Assembly (NCBI RefSeq): GCF_018531495.1 | Contig: NZ_JAHDTI010000001.1 | Span: 186,001 to 250,000, forward strand | Direction: 5' to 3' | From: Nonomuraea sediminis | GTDB lineage: Bacteria; Actinomycetota; Actinomycetes; Streptosporangiales; Streptosporangiaceae | DNA length: 64,000 bases | Shown here: in pieces, positions 25,241 through 32,448 of the stretch | Position numbering within the stretch: the first letter of the stretch is position 1 | How the letters are laid out: each line of letters begins with the position of its first letter | Notes under the pieces: model-generated | Seen by the model: only the letters and a program-made list of their open reading frames with translations | Told to the model about the DNA's origin: nothing | Databases searched by the model: none | Made by a program: the position numbers and the translations under genes

Positions 25241-26143
25241 TCACTCATCCTCGCCCGCCGTACTGGCGAAGTAGTGGCCCTTGGACAGGTCCTCGAGGAG
25301 CGCCGGGTGGAACGGTTGCCAGCCGAGCAGTTCGCGGGTCAGGGCGCTGGAGGCCGGCTGGTCGACCGCGAGGATCGGTCCCAGGAAGCCGAAATCCCCG
25401 ACTGGAGCGGAAGCCGCAGGGACGTTCAGGTGGCGGGCGATCACCTCGGCGATGTCGCGGATCCGGACGCCTTCGTCAGCGACCGCGTGCAGCACCGATC
25501 CGGCCGGCGCCTGCTCCACGGCCAGGCGGAACAGGCGCGCGGCGTCCTGCACGTGCACCGCGGGCCAGCGATTGAACCCGTCGCCGACGTAGCCGGAGAC
25601 GCTCTTGTCGCGGGCGATGCCGATCAGGCGGGCGATGAAGCCGGGGTCACCTGCGCCGTGCACCGTCCGTGGCAGCCGGACGACGGACGAACGGACGCCG
25701 TATCCGGCCAGGTCGACAGCCGCCTGGGCATTCGCGGCCCGGCCGGCCGTGGGCGAGCCGGGAGCAGGCGCGTCGCGCTCGGTGGCCACCCGGCCATCCG
25801 CGAGCGCGGGCGTTCCTGAGGCGATCACCAGAGCCTTGCCTGTGCCCTCGAGCGCGGCGCCCATCGCCTCGATGGCGCGCGCGTCGGCGCTGATCGAATC
25901 CGCGAATCGCGTGAAGTCGTGAATGAACGCGAGGTGGATGACCGCGTCGCAGCCGGTGGCCCCGGCGCGCAGGGCGTCGAGGTCGTCGAGGTCGCCGCGC
26001 AGCACCTGCGCTCCGGCGGCCGTGATGGCGGCGGCCGAGGAGTCCGACCTGGCGAGCCCGACGACCTGATGGCCCGCACCGAGGAGTTCGGGAACCACGG
26101 CCGAGCCGATCCAGCCGGACGCACCCGTGACGAATATCCGCAT
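25241..26143 (-). CDS. NAD-dependent epimerase/dehydratase-like SDR
   Basis: A 300-residue extended/atypical SDR. MRIFVTGASGWIGSAVV is the GxxGxxG cofactor motif; GLARSDSSAAAI, LRGDLDDLDALRAGATGCDAVIHLAF and SSVVRLPRTVHGAGD follow as in the NAD-dependent epimerase family. The usual YxxxK is not obvious, so catalysis is uncertain. It is divergent from a TetR regulator across 74 bp packed with two palindromes; the pair looks like a self-contained repressor/target module. Confidence 0.85.
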   Translation of the reverse strand: MRIFVTGASGWIGSAVVPELLGAGHQVVGLARSDSSAAAITAAGAQVLRGDLDDLDALRAGATGCDAVIHLAFIHDFTRFADSISADARAIEAMGAALEGTGKALVIASGTPALADGRVATERDAPAPGSPTAGRAANAQAAVDLAGYGVRSSVVRLPRTVHGAGDPGFIARLIGIARDKSVSGYVGDGFNRWPAVHVQDAARLFRLAVEQAPAGSVLHAVADEGVRIRDIAEVIARHLNVPAASAPVGDFGFLGPILAVDQPASSALTRELLGWQPFHPALLEDLSKGHYFASTAGEDE

Positions 26144-26158
26144 GAGACCTCCTGATGT

Positions 26159-26176
26159 CAGTGACTGTCATCACTG
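26159..26176. promoter_or_regulatory. Operator 1 of the second TetR/SDR pair
   Basis: CAGTGA-CTGTCA-TCACTG is a perfect 6-6-6 palindrome lying 15 bp upstream of the epimerase-like start. Confidence 0.7.
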
Positions 26177-26183
26177 TAACGCC

Positions 26184-26202
26184 GATGACAGTCACTGTCA
26201 TC
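26184..26202. promoter_or_regulatory. Operator 2 of the second TetR/SDR pair
   Basis: GATGACAG-TCA-CTGTCATC is a perfect 8-bp inverted repeat, sharing the TGACAGT core with operator 1. It ends 15 bp before the TetR start, so both genes are probably repressed. Confidence 0.7.
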
Positions 26203-26217
26203 ACGTAAGGTTGTGCC

Positions 26218-26793
26218 ATGGGCCGATGGGAGCCGAACGCACGCGGCAGGCTGGCGCAAGCGGCGCTGGGTCTTTACGCCGAGCAGGGCTTCGACCAGAC
26301 CACCGTGGCGCAGATCGCCGCACGGGCCGGATTGACCGAGCGGACGTTCTTCCGGCACTTCGCCGACAAGCGCGAGGTCCTGTTCTACGGCACCGAGATC
26401 ATGCGGGAGCAGCTGGTACGCGCCGTCGCGGACGCGCCGGCCTCCGCGACGCCGATGGAAGCGGTGAGCGCGGCACTCGAAACCATGGGCGCCCTCCTGC
26501 AGGAGAACCCCGAACGGGTCCGGATGCGCGATGCCGTCGTGTCCGCCCATGCGGACCTGCGTGAACGCGAGCTGATCAAGCTCGCCGGGCTCGCCGCGGC
26601 GATGACCGACGCCCTCGGCGACCGCGGCATCCCCGCGCCCGCCGCGAGCCTGGCCGCAGAGACGGGAATCGCCGTGTTCAAGGTCGCCTTCGCCCACTGG
26701 ATCAACGAACCGGGACAACAGGACCTACTGGCGATCCTCCGCACCTCGATGGAGGAACTGAGAACCGTCCTCGCACAACGCGCACCCGCCTGA
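26218..26793 (+). CDS. TetR-family repressor
   Basis: A 191-residue protein. The HTH (RLAQAALGLYAEQGFDQTTVAQIAARAGLTERTFFRHFADKREVLF) fills residues ~10-56; the C-terminal domain is helical (MTDALGDRGIPAPAASLAAETGIAVFKVAFAHWI), like the AcrR C-terminal family. It is divergent from the epimerase-like SDR with two palindromes between them, which it very likely binds. Downstream lie two gene fragments. Confidence 0.92.
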   Translation: MGRWEPNARGRLAQAALGLYAEQGFDQTTVAQIAARAGLTERTFFRHFADKREVLFYGTEIMREQLVRAVADAPASATPMEAVSAALETMGALLQENPERVRMRDAVVSAHADLRERELIKLAGLAAAMTDALGDRGIPAPAASLAAETGIAVFKVAFAHWINEPGQQDLLAILRTSMEELRTVLAQRAPA

Positions 26794-26815
26794 CCATCCA
26801 TCGATCGCTTCGCGT

Positions 26816-27055
26816 TCATGCCGAGGCGTCGAAGAGGGCTCCGAGCTCTGGTACGGGCGGGTTGGGGTTGGCCTCGGCCAGGTAGGGGAAGACCCGCGCC
26901 GCGGGAACGGCGGCGGCGTCCACGCCGTCGCTGACCCGGGTGCCGTTCCAGCCCCCGACGATCACCGAGTAAAGGGTGTCGATGACGTCGTCGTTGAGCC
27001 ATCGGCCGCTGCAGGTCTCGTAACCCTGGCCGGTGAGCGCGCCACGCTCGACGTC
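26816..27055 (-). pseudogene. C-terminal fragment, probably of a DUF4331 protein
   Basis: About 80 codons on the minus strand read like a genuine secreted-protein tail: QGYETCSGRWLNDDVIDTL, then DGVDAAAVPAARVFPYLAEANPNPPVP and a stop at 26816. The DDVID...DGVD...FPYLAxxNP pattern is that of DUF4331 C-termini, recalled from the family rather than searched. Upstream of about 27055 the same frame becomes unrelated and overlaps other genes. No start codon and no N-terminal domain exist, so this is a fragment. It abuts another fragment on the opposite strand. Confidence 0.5.
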
Positions 27056-27061
27056 CAGGTA

Positions 27062-27184
27062 GCCGTGTTCGCGCCCGTCCGCCGTCGGCTCGCCGGATTG
27101 CAGCGGTTCGTGACAGTGCGCGGCGGCGAGTACTTCTTCCTGCCGAGCATGACCGCGATCGCGTGGCTGGCCTCCCTCCCCTGA
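27062..27184 (+). pseudogene. C-terminal fragment, probably of a Dyp-type peroxidase
   Basis: Forty codons on the plus strand read VFAPVRRRLAGLQRFVTVRG, then GEYFFLPSMTAIAWLASLP and a TGA. 'Rf.tv.GgeYFFlPs' followed by a short hydrophobic end is the closing strand of dye-decolourising peroxidases. Nothing upstream in this frame continues the homology, and there is no start codon. Family assignment is from memory and tentative; that it is a fragment is clearer. Confidence 0.4.
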
Positions 27185-27189
27185 GGGGG

Positions 27190-27444
27190 TCAGTCGAGCG
27201 TGCCGACCTGTTTCACGGATCTGAGCCGCCGGCGTTCCTCCGGCGTCGAACCGCCCCACACGCCTTCCGCCTGGCCGGTCGTCACGGCCCACTCCAGGCA
27301 GGCAGGCCGTACGGCACAGCCCGCGCAGACCGCTTTCGCGTCCGCGACGATGGCGAGGTTGCCCTCTTCCCAGCCCGGCGGGAAGAAGATGTCGGGGTCG
27401 GACCTCCGGCACGCGGCCCGGTCCATCCAGTCGATAGTCAACAT
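27190..27444 (-). CDS. WhiB-family Fe-S transcription factor
   Basis: An 84-residue Wbl protein. Four cysteines fit a [4Fe-4S] cluster: AACRRSD (first Cys), then KAVCAGCAVRPACLEWA (C-x2-C-x5-C). The turn motif GVWGGSTPEERRRL follows, with a basic helix for sigma/DNA contact. Wbl proteins bind the principal sigma factor and respond to O2, NO or redox state. ATG at 27444 is given; ATG at 27480, with AAGGA upstream, would add 12 residues and is a real alternative. It is downstream, on the same strand, of a Gly/Cys/Trp-rich peptide gene, separated by a terminator hairpin. Confidence 0.93.
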   Translation of the reverse strand: MLTIDWMDRAACRRSDPDIFFPPGWEEGNLAIVADAKAVCAGCAVRPACLEWAVTTGQAEGVWGGSTPEERRRLRSVKQVGTLD

Positions 27445-27507
27445 GCCCTCAATTGCGTGCAGCCTATGCGGGCGGCACATCACTCGTCCTTACCAAAGAG
27501 AAGGAGA

Positions 27508-27540
27508 GCCGACGGACTCGCCCTCGGCTCTCCTCGGAAG
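27508..27540 (-). terminator. Terminator after the Gly/Cys peptide gene
   Basis: AGGAGAGCCGA/TCGGCTCTCCT is a perfect 11-bp stem with an 11-base loop. Read on the minus strand it begins a few bases after the peptide stop and is followed by TCTCTTT, the most U-rich exit of any hairpin in the window. It separates the peptide gene from whiB. Exact end positions are within a base or two. Confidence 0.8.
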
Positions 27541-27543
27541 TGG

Positions 27544-27687
27544 TTACCACCACCACCCTCCGCCGCAGCCGCCGCCGCAGCCGCCGCCGCAGCCGCCGCC
27601 CCACCAGCGGCGACGTCGCCACCAGCGCCGACGGCCCCAGCCCCAGCCGCCCCAGTCGTTCCAGGCACGGAAGCCTCCGCGTGCCAT
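27544..27687 (-). CDS. 47-residue Gly/Cys/Trp/Arg-rich peptide, unknown function
   Basis: A short gene with unusually complete signals: AGGAGG five bases before ATG 27687, a hairpin in the leader, and an 11-bp terminator after TAA. The peptide starts MARGGFRAWNDWGGWGWG, continues with Arg/Trp clusters (RRRWWRRRRWW) and ends with three GGGC units and GGGWWW. It holds three Cys, evenly spaced four residues apart, and about ten Trp, with no signal peptide and no Lys. The repeat is encoded by a 12-bp tandem unit. Evenly spaced Gly-Cys tails recall precursors of azole-modified peptides or metal-binding peptides, but no cyclodehydratase, protease or exporter gene is near. It may instead bind RNA or membranes through Arg/Trp. 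Not recognised as a known family. Confidence 0.7.
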   Translation of the reverse strand: MARGGFRAWNDWGGWGWGRRRWWRRRRWWGGGCGGGCGGGCGGGWWW

Positions 27688-27706
27688 GATTTCCTCCTCA
27701 TGTGCA

Positions 27707-27724
27707 GCCCCCATCGCGGGGGGC
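27707..27724 (-). promoter_or_regulatory. Leader hairpin of the Gly/Cys peptide gene
   Basis: GCCCCC/GGGGGC form a 6-bp stem with a CGCGAT loop directly upstream of the strong AGGAGG. It could insulate or gate translation. From here to 27997 (about 270 bp) no further gene is supported; several open frames exist but none has a ribosome site or family resemblance. Confidence 0.5.
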
Positions 27725-27997
27725 ACCTACATGCGGACAAATACGACATTAATCCGCAAACCTCGGCACATCATTAGATGTGTTGAGTGTTGGTGAGACT
27801 TTGGGGTGGACTTCGATCTATCGGCATTTACCCAAGTCAACGCATGGAACGTGGCCACGGCTCGCAAAGGGGCAAACACCGGCGGTGCCGACTCGTTCTC
27901 ATGCAGTGAGACTCCGCGGCGTCCGCGTTCCGACCAGCCCCGATGCCTTGGTGAGCTCGCCACTTCGGTGCTGCGGCGGTGGCCGTACAGTCGTGGG

Positions 27998-28894
27998 ATG
28001 AGCAACCTGGAGCGGGACCCGCAGGAGCTGCGGTGCGGGCAGGTGGGCGGCGCCGACGTCGAGCTGCTCGAGGCTCGGGAGGTGCCGCTGGGCGGGCCGC
28101 GTGCGATGAAGGTGCGCAGGGCGCTGCCCGGGGTGCACCGGCGCATGATCGGCGCGTGGTGCTTCGTCGACACCTACGGGCCCGAGGTGGCCACGATGCG
28201 GGTGCCGCCGCATCCGCACACGGGGCTGCAGACGGTCAGCTGGCTGGTGGCGGGCGAGGTGCTGCACCGCGACAGCCTGGGCAGCCTGCAGACCATCCGC
28301 CCGGGGCAGCTCAACCTGATGACGGCGGGGCGGGGCATCTCGCACTCGGAGGAGTCACGCGAGGGAGTGCTGCACGGCGTGCAGCTGTGGGTGGCGCTGC
28401 CGGGCGAGCACCGGCACGTGGAGCCGGGCTTCGAGCACCACGCCGACCTGCCCGAGGTGACCGGACCGGGGTACACGGCGACCGTGGTCATGGGGACGTT
28501 CGCCGGGGCGAGATCGCCGGCGGCGGCCTACAGCCCGCTGGTCGGCGCGCAGCTCGCGGTGGAGGGGACGGCGGAGGTGCCGCTGGATCCCGCCTTCGAG
28601 CACGGGGTGCTGTCACTGGACGATCCGCAGGCTCCGCTGCGGTACCTGCCGCCGGGACGGACGTCGGTCACCGTGGAAGGCGGGCGCGTGCTGCTGATCG
28701 GCGGTGAGCCGTTCGCCGAGGAGATCGTCATGTGGTGGAACTTCGTCGGGCGCGGGCACGACGAGATCGTCGCCTTCCGCAAGGAGTGGATGGAGGGCGA
28801 GGGCTTCGGCTCCGTCGAGGGCTTCGACGGAGACCCGCTGCCCGCGCCCATCCTGCCGACCTCGAGGCTCAAGCCGCGCGGCCGGGTCCGCTAG
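27998..28894 (+). CDS. Pirin-family bicupin
   Basis: A 298-residue bicupin. N-terminal cupin: PPHPHTGLQTVSWLVAGEVLHRDSLG (metal ligands HxH), RPGQLNLMTAGRGISHSE (pirin hallmark MTAGRGIxHSE), with the HGVQLWVALP strand after it. The C-terminal cupin ends IGGEPFAEEIVMWWNFVGRGHDEI, with the usual pirin C-terminus. Members are Fe/Cu quercetinase-like dioxygenases or regulators. ATG at 27998 follows GTCGTGGG and fits homology. It is convergent with a kinase gene, sharing CTAG (4-bp overlap). Confidence 0.93.
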   Translation: MSNLERDPQELRCGQVGGADVELLEAREVPLGGPRAMKVRRALPGVHRRMIGAWCFVDTYGPEVATMRVPPHPHTGLQTVSWLVAGEVLHRDSLGSLQTIRPGQLNLMTAGRGISHSEESREGVLHGVQLWVALPGEHRHVEPGFEHHADLPEVTGPGYTATVVMGTFAGARSPAAAYSPLVGAQLAVEGTAEVPLDPAFEHGVLSLDDPQAPLRYLPPGRTSVTVEGGRVLLIGGEPFAEEIVMWWNFVGRGHDEIVAFRKEWMEGEGFGSVEGFDGDPLPAPILPTSRLKPRGRVR

Positions 28895-30915
28895 CCCTTG
28901 GTGGCGTAGTAGATCAGGTCGACGTTGTCGGCGTTGACGGGCACGTCGGCCAGCAGGCGGACCATGGTGCCCGACATGTCGAGCACGCGCAGTTGCTGCC
29001 GCGAGCCCTTCGCGTCGGGCTTGGCCCAGCACATCACGTGCTCCTCGTCGAACCACTCGGGCGGATACTCGCACTGGGACTCCAAGCGCTTCAGCTCGGC
29101 GCCGGTGCGGGTGTCGAAGACGCAGGTGGTGGCGCTGTTGTCGAAGCCGGGGCAGTCGGTGGCGAACTTGCCGCCCGACGGGGAGAACAGCCGCTTGGCC
29201 AGCCCGGCGCCCACGTTCGGCACCCGGCGCACGCTCGTGCCCTGCTCGTCGAAGAAGCGCAGCGCCTGCGTCTTGCTGTCGGAGCCCATCACGATCACGC
29301 CGCTCTGTCGGTCGTCGAAGCCGTAGCTGATCCCGCGCAGCGCCCCCTCGCGCAGCGTGACGGGCTTGAAGTCGCGCGCGGTCACGTCGACGATGCCGAA
29401 CCCGGTGGACTGCCAGACGCCGTCCTTGCCCGAGTCGCCGATGTTGACCAGGATGCGACGGCTGTCACGGGACCACACCTGGAGGCTGGCGTTCTGCGGC
29501 TTGTGCGTGGTCCTGATGGATAACTTCTCGCCCGACACCTGATCGGTGATCTCCACCGCGTCGTAGCCGTCCTCGAAATGCTTCGTGCGCAGCGCCTGGT
29601 ATCTGCCGTCGGGCGACAGCAGGATCTGCTCCACGTCGGAGCGGCGCTTGAAGGGGCCCGTCAGGGAGTCGCGCGGGTAGTCGGTCCATTCCTTGGTCTT
29701 CGGGTCGTAGATCGAGTACCCGGTCAGGCGGACCGGGTCCGACGGGTGCTCGTAGATCGTGCCGGTGGTGCCGGGCAGCTTCGTCGACGACAGGCCGGAC
29801 GTGGGCACCGGCGAAGGCGTCGGGCTCGTGGCCGGCCGCGAGGCGGAGGGCGAGGCGGCCGTGGGCCTGGGTTCGGGCAGGTTGCGCAGCGCCACCCCGA
29901 CCACGACGACCGTGGCGACGATGGCCAGGCCCGCGGCGATCCCGGCGACCACGAAGCCGCGGTTGCCGCGGCGCGGCGGCATCGGCGCGGGCATGCCGTA
30001 CGGGCCCGGTGGCGGCGGTTGGAAGCTGGGCGGCGCCCACTGCGGCTGCGGCGGGACGTTGCCGCTGACCAGGGCGGCCGCCTGCCGCAGTTCGGCGGGG
30101 TTGGAGTTCGGCTGCTCGAGCAGGCGCAGGATCACCTGCTCGGCGGTGGGCCGGCGGGCCGGGTCCTTGGACAGGCTCGCGGCCACCAGGTCGCGCAGCG
30201 GTCCGGTGAGGCTGCGCAGGTCGGGCTCGGTGTAGAGCACGCGGTGGATGGTCGCGGGCACGGACTCGGCGGAGAACGGGCCGACCCCGCTGGCGGCGTA
30301 GACCATCGTGCTCGCCCAGGCGAACATGTCCGCGGCAGGGCCGACCGGGTGGGCCAGGATCTGCTCGGGTGCCATGAACGCGGGCGTGCCCACCGGCATG
30401 GAGGTGATCGTGGAGGTGGCGTCGAGCGCCTTGGCGATGCCGAAGTCGATCACGCGCGGGCCCTCGGCGGCGAGCAGCACGTTGTTCGGGCTGAAGTCGC
30501 GGTGCACGATCCCGGCCTGGTGGATGGCGGCCAGCGCGGTGACCGAGCCGATGGCCAGCCGGTGCAGTGCCGACTCCGTGCGCGGCCCCTCCTCGGTGAC
30601 CGCGCGGTGCAGAGACCTGCCGTCCACGAACTCGCTGATGATGTACGGTCGCCTGTCGTGTACCCCCGTGGCCAGCACCTTGGCCGTGCAGAACGGGGCC
30701 ACCCGCTGTGCGGCGGCCGCCTCCCTGGCGAAACGTTCCGCGGCCGTGGCGTCCGCGGCTAGGTGTGGGCGTAACCACTTGATCGCGACCTGCTGCCCCC
30801 TGTCGGCCGCTCCGAGATAAACCACGCCCTGGCCGCCCTCGCCCAACCGCCCTTTCAGCTCATACCCCCCGATGGCGGCTGGATCGTTCTCGCTGAGTGC
30901 GGCAATCAACGGCAT
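28891..30915 (-). CDS. Receptor-like Ser/Thr protein kinase with extracellular propeller-like domain
   Basis: A 674-residue one-pass membrane kinase. Kinase domain (~17-270): LGEGGQGVVYLG (P-loop), VAIKWL (ATP Lys), IVHRDFSPNNVLL (catalytic loop), VIDFGIAKALD (DFG) and FMAPEQ (APE). The catalytic loop has Ser where most Ser/Thr kinases have Lys (HRDxKPxN). A Pro-rich juxtamembrane stretch is followed by one TM helix (~320-342) and an outer part (~390-674) with repeated SPDGxYxAL/SxDSRRILV-type strands, like a beta-propeller sensor. ATG at 30915 fits homology. It is last in a leftward run of five genes (34660 to 28891), 38 bp behind the lipoprotein gene. Confidence 0.93.
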   Translation of the reverse strand: MPLIAALSENDPAAIGGYELKGRLGEGGQGVVYLGAADRGQQVAIKWLRPHLAADATAAERFAREAAAAQRVAPFCTAKVLATGVHDRRPYIISEFVDGRSLHRAVTEEGPRTESALHRLAIGSVTALAAIHQAGIVHRDFSPNNVLLAAEGPRVIDFGIAKALDATSTITSMPVGTPAFMAPEQILAHPVGPAADMFAWASTMVYAASGVGPFSAESVPATIHRVLYTEPDLRSLTGPLRDLVAASLSKDPARRPTAEQVILRLLEQPNSNPAELRQAAALVSGNVPPQPQWAPPSFQPPPPGPYGMPAPMPPRRGNRGFVVAGIAAGLAIVATVVVVGVALRNLPEPRPTAASPSASRPATSPTPSPVPTSGLSSTKLPGTTGTIYEHPSDPVRLTGYSIYDPKTKEWTDYPRDSLTGPFKRRSDVEQILLSPDGRYQALRTKHFEDGYDAVEITDQVSGEKLSIRTTHKPQNASLQVWSRDSRRILVNIGDSGKDGVWQSTGFGIVDVTARDFKPVTLREGALRGISYGFDDRQSGVIVMGSDSKTQALRFFDEQGTSVRRVPNVGAGLAKRLFSPSGGKFATDCPGFDNSATTCVFDTRTGAELKRLESQCEYPPEWFDEEHVMCWAKPDAKGSRQQLRVLDMSGTMVRLLADVPVNADNVDLIYYATKG

Positions 30916-30953
30916 AACAGAATTATGCCGATCATTGCTTGCAGATCGCTTGC

Positions 30954-31514
30954 CTATTCCATGGCCTGGCCGTTGGTCTTGACGGCGTACCACTCGGCGC
31001 CGAACTCGTTCTTCTCCTGGCCGGTGGTGTCACCCGGCTTCTTGTCGTCGGCGTAGGTGTAGACCGGGTGGCCGCCGTAGGTCACCTGCATGGTGCCGTC
31101 CTTGCGGGCGACCATGGACACCTGGTCGACCTTGGCCCCTTCGGTGGCCGTGGGCTTGCCCTGCGTGATGTAGGGCTTCCACTCCCCGGTGCACGGGCCG
31201 TAGCACGCCGGCGTGCCGTCCTCCTCCTTCTCGAAGTGGTACAGGGTCATGCCCTTGCCGGTGACGATGACCTCTCCGAGCTTGGTCTTGGCCGCCTTGA
31301 CCGTCTGCGCCGCGGCCTGGTTCGCCACATAGGTGGATGGCGTCGGACTGGCCGCCGCCTGCTTGTTCCCCGCCACGTACGGGGTCGGACTGGGCGCCGC
31401 TTTAGCCACGTACCCGGTCGGGGTCGGGCTGGGCGCCGCCTGCTGGGTGGTGGTGCCCGTGCTGCCACACCCTGCGACCAGCAGGAAGGCGGGCACCAAG
31501 AGTGCTTTTCTCAT
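30954..31514 (-). CDS. Lipoprotein with COG4315-type 'secreted repeat' domain
   Basis: A 186-residue lipoprotein. The signal peptide ends with the lipobox LLVAGC (Cys ~16). Next is a low-complexity Pro/Thr/Ala segment with repeats of APSPTP and YVAN/YVAG, then two copies of the ~45-residue repeat: GKGMTLYHFEKEEDG..ACYGPCTGEWKPY and VTYGGHPVYTYADDKKPGDTTGQ. This family (often annotated 'hypothetical with secreted repeat') is anchored outside the membrane; function unknown, with a possible link to redox or electron transfer. It lies 31 bp after the epoxide hydrolase and 38 bp before the kinase on the same strand. Confidence 0.88.
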   Translation of the reverse strand: MRKALLVPAFLLVAGCGSTGTTTQQAAPSPTPTGYVAKAAPSPTPYVAGNKQAAASPTPSTYVANQAAAQTVKAAKTKLGEVIVTGKGMTLYHFEKEEDGTPACYGPCTGEWKPYITQGKPTATEGAKVDQVSMVARKDGTMQVTYGGHPVYTYADDKKPGDTTGQEKNEFGAEWYAVKTNGQAME

Positions 31515-31545
31515 ATCCAGGGCACGAAGATGACCTTGGCCTGGT

Positions 31546-32448
31546 TCAGCGGCCCGTCCAGTCGAGCTCGTCGAGGAAGCGCACCAGAGCCGCGTTGACC
31601 TCGTCCGGCCGTTCCTGCTGGATCCAGTGGCCCGCGCCCTCGAGCAGCACGGTCCCCCGCAGGTCGGGCACCCAGTGGCCGAGCGACTCCACCCGCTCCT
31701 TGCGCATCGCGGGATCGAGGGTGCCGCCGATGAACAGGGCGGGCACGCGGACCAGCGCGCCGTCGTAGGGGGCCATCAGCTCCCAGTTGCGGTCGAGGTT
31801 GCGGTACCAGTTGAGCGCGCCGGTGAAGCCGGTCCGCGTGAACTCGGCGGCGTAGTGGTCCAGGTCGGCCTGGGTGAGCCAGTCAGGCGGGCCGCCCGGC
31901 TCCGGCAGGCGCTCGACGAGGCCGCGGCCGTCGTCGGCGCCGGCCAGCCCGTCGCTGAGCCCGCCCATCATCCTGCGCATCGTGGTGGCGGGGTCGCGCC
32001 CCAGGTCGGCGTCGGCCACCCCGGGCTCCTGGAAGTAGAGCACGTAGAACCAGGTGCCCGCGAACGCTTCCTCGATCGCGGCCCGCGAGCGCATCACCCC
32101 GCGCGGCTGGAAGGGCACGCTCAGCGCGGCCACCCCCATCACACGTTCGGGCGCCCGCAGCGCCAGCGACCAGACGACCAGCGCGCCCCAGTCGTGGCCC
32201 ACGAACGCGGCCCGCTCGATCCCGCGCTCGTCGAGCAGGCGCAGCAGGTCGTCGGTCAGGTGGGCGATGTCGTAGTCCTCCACCGCGGGCGGGATCGGGC
32301 TGCGCCCGTAGCCGCGCTGGTCGGGGGCCATCACGTGGTAGCCAGCCGCGGCCAGGACGGGCAGCTGGTGGCGCCAGGAGTACGACAGCTCGGGGAAGCC
32401 GTGGCACAGCACGACGGGCCAGCCCGCCCCCTGTTCCTCAACGTGCAC
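31546..32448 (-). CDS. Alpha/beta hydrolase, soluble epoxide hydrolase type
   Basis: A 300-residue hydrolase. HGFPELSYSWRHQLPVLAAAGYHVMAPDQRGYGRS is the soluble epoxide hydrolase signature; the nucleophile Asp is in VGHDWGALVVW; lid Tyr candidates lie in NWYRNLDRNWEL; the acid in IGGTLDPAM and the His in EGAGHWIQQERP complete the triad. GTG at 32448 is chosen: homology starts at VEEQGAGWPVVLCHGFP and AGGAGGAG lies upstream. It overlaps the end of the LLM gene by 11 bp, so the two are translationally coupled. With the dehydrogenase and LLM monooxygenase it forms a likely catabolic operon. Confidence 0.9.
   Translation of the reverse strand: MHVEEQGAGWPVVLCHGFPELSYSWRHQLPVLAAAGYHVMAPDQRGYGRSPIPPAVEDYDIAHLTDDLLRLLDERGIERAAFVGHDWGALVVWSLALRAPERVMGVAALSVPFQPRGVMRSRAAIEEAFAGTWFYVLYFQEPGVADADLGRDPATTMRRMMGGLSDGLAGADDGRGLVERLPEPGGPPDWLTQADLDHYAAEFTRTGFTGALNWYRNLDRNWELMAPYDGALVRVPALFIGGTLDPAMRKERVESLGHWVPDLRGTVLLEGAGHWIQQERPDEVNAALVRFLDELDWTGR

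Noticed and set aside
27541..27605. Short tandem repeats near 27.56 kb as a mini CRISPR
   Set aside because: A 12-bp contiguous unit without spacers, in frame with a peptide gene.
27806..27997. N-terminal extension of the pirin protein or a separate small gene
   Set aside because: The extension has no ribosome site and no pirin homology; ATG at 27998 gives the family N-terminus.
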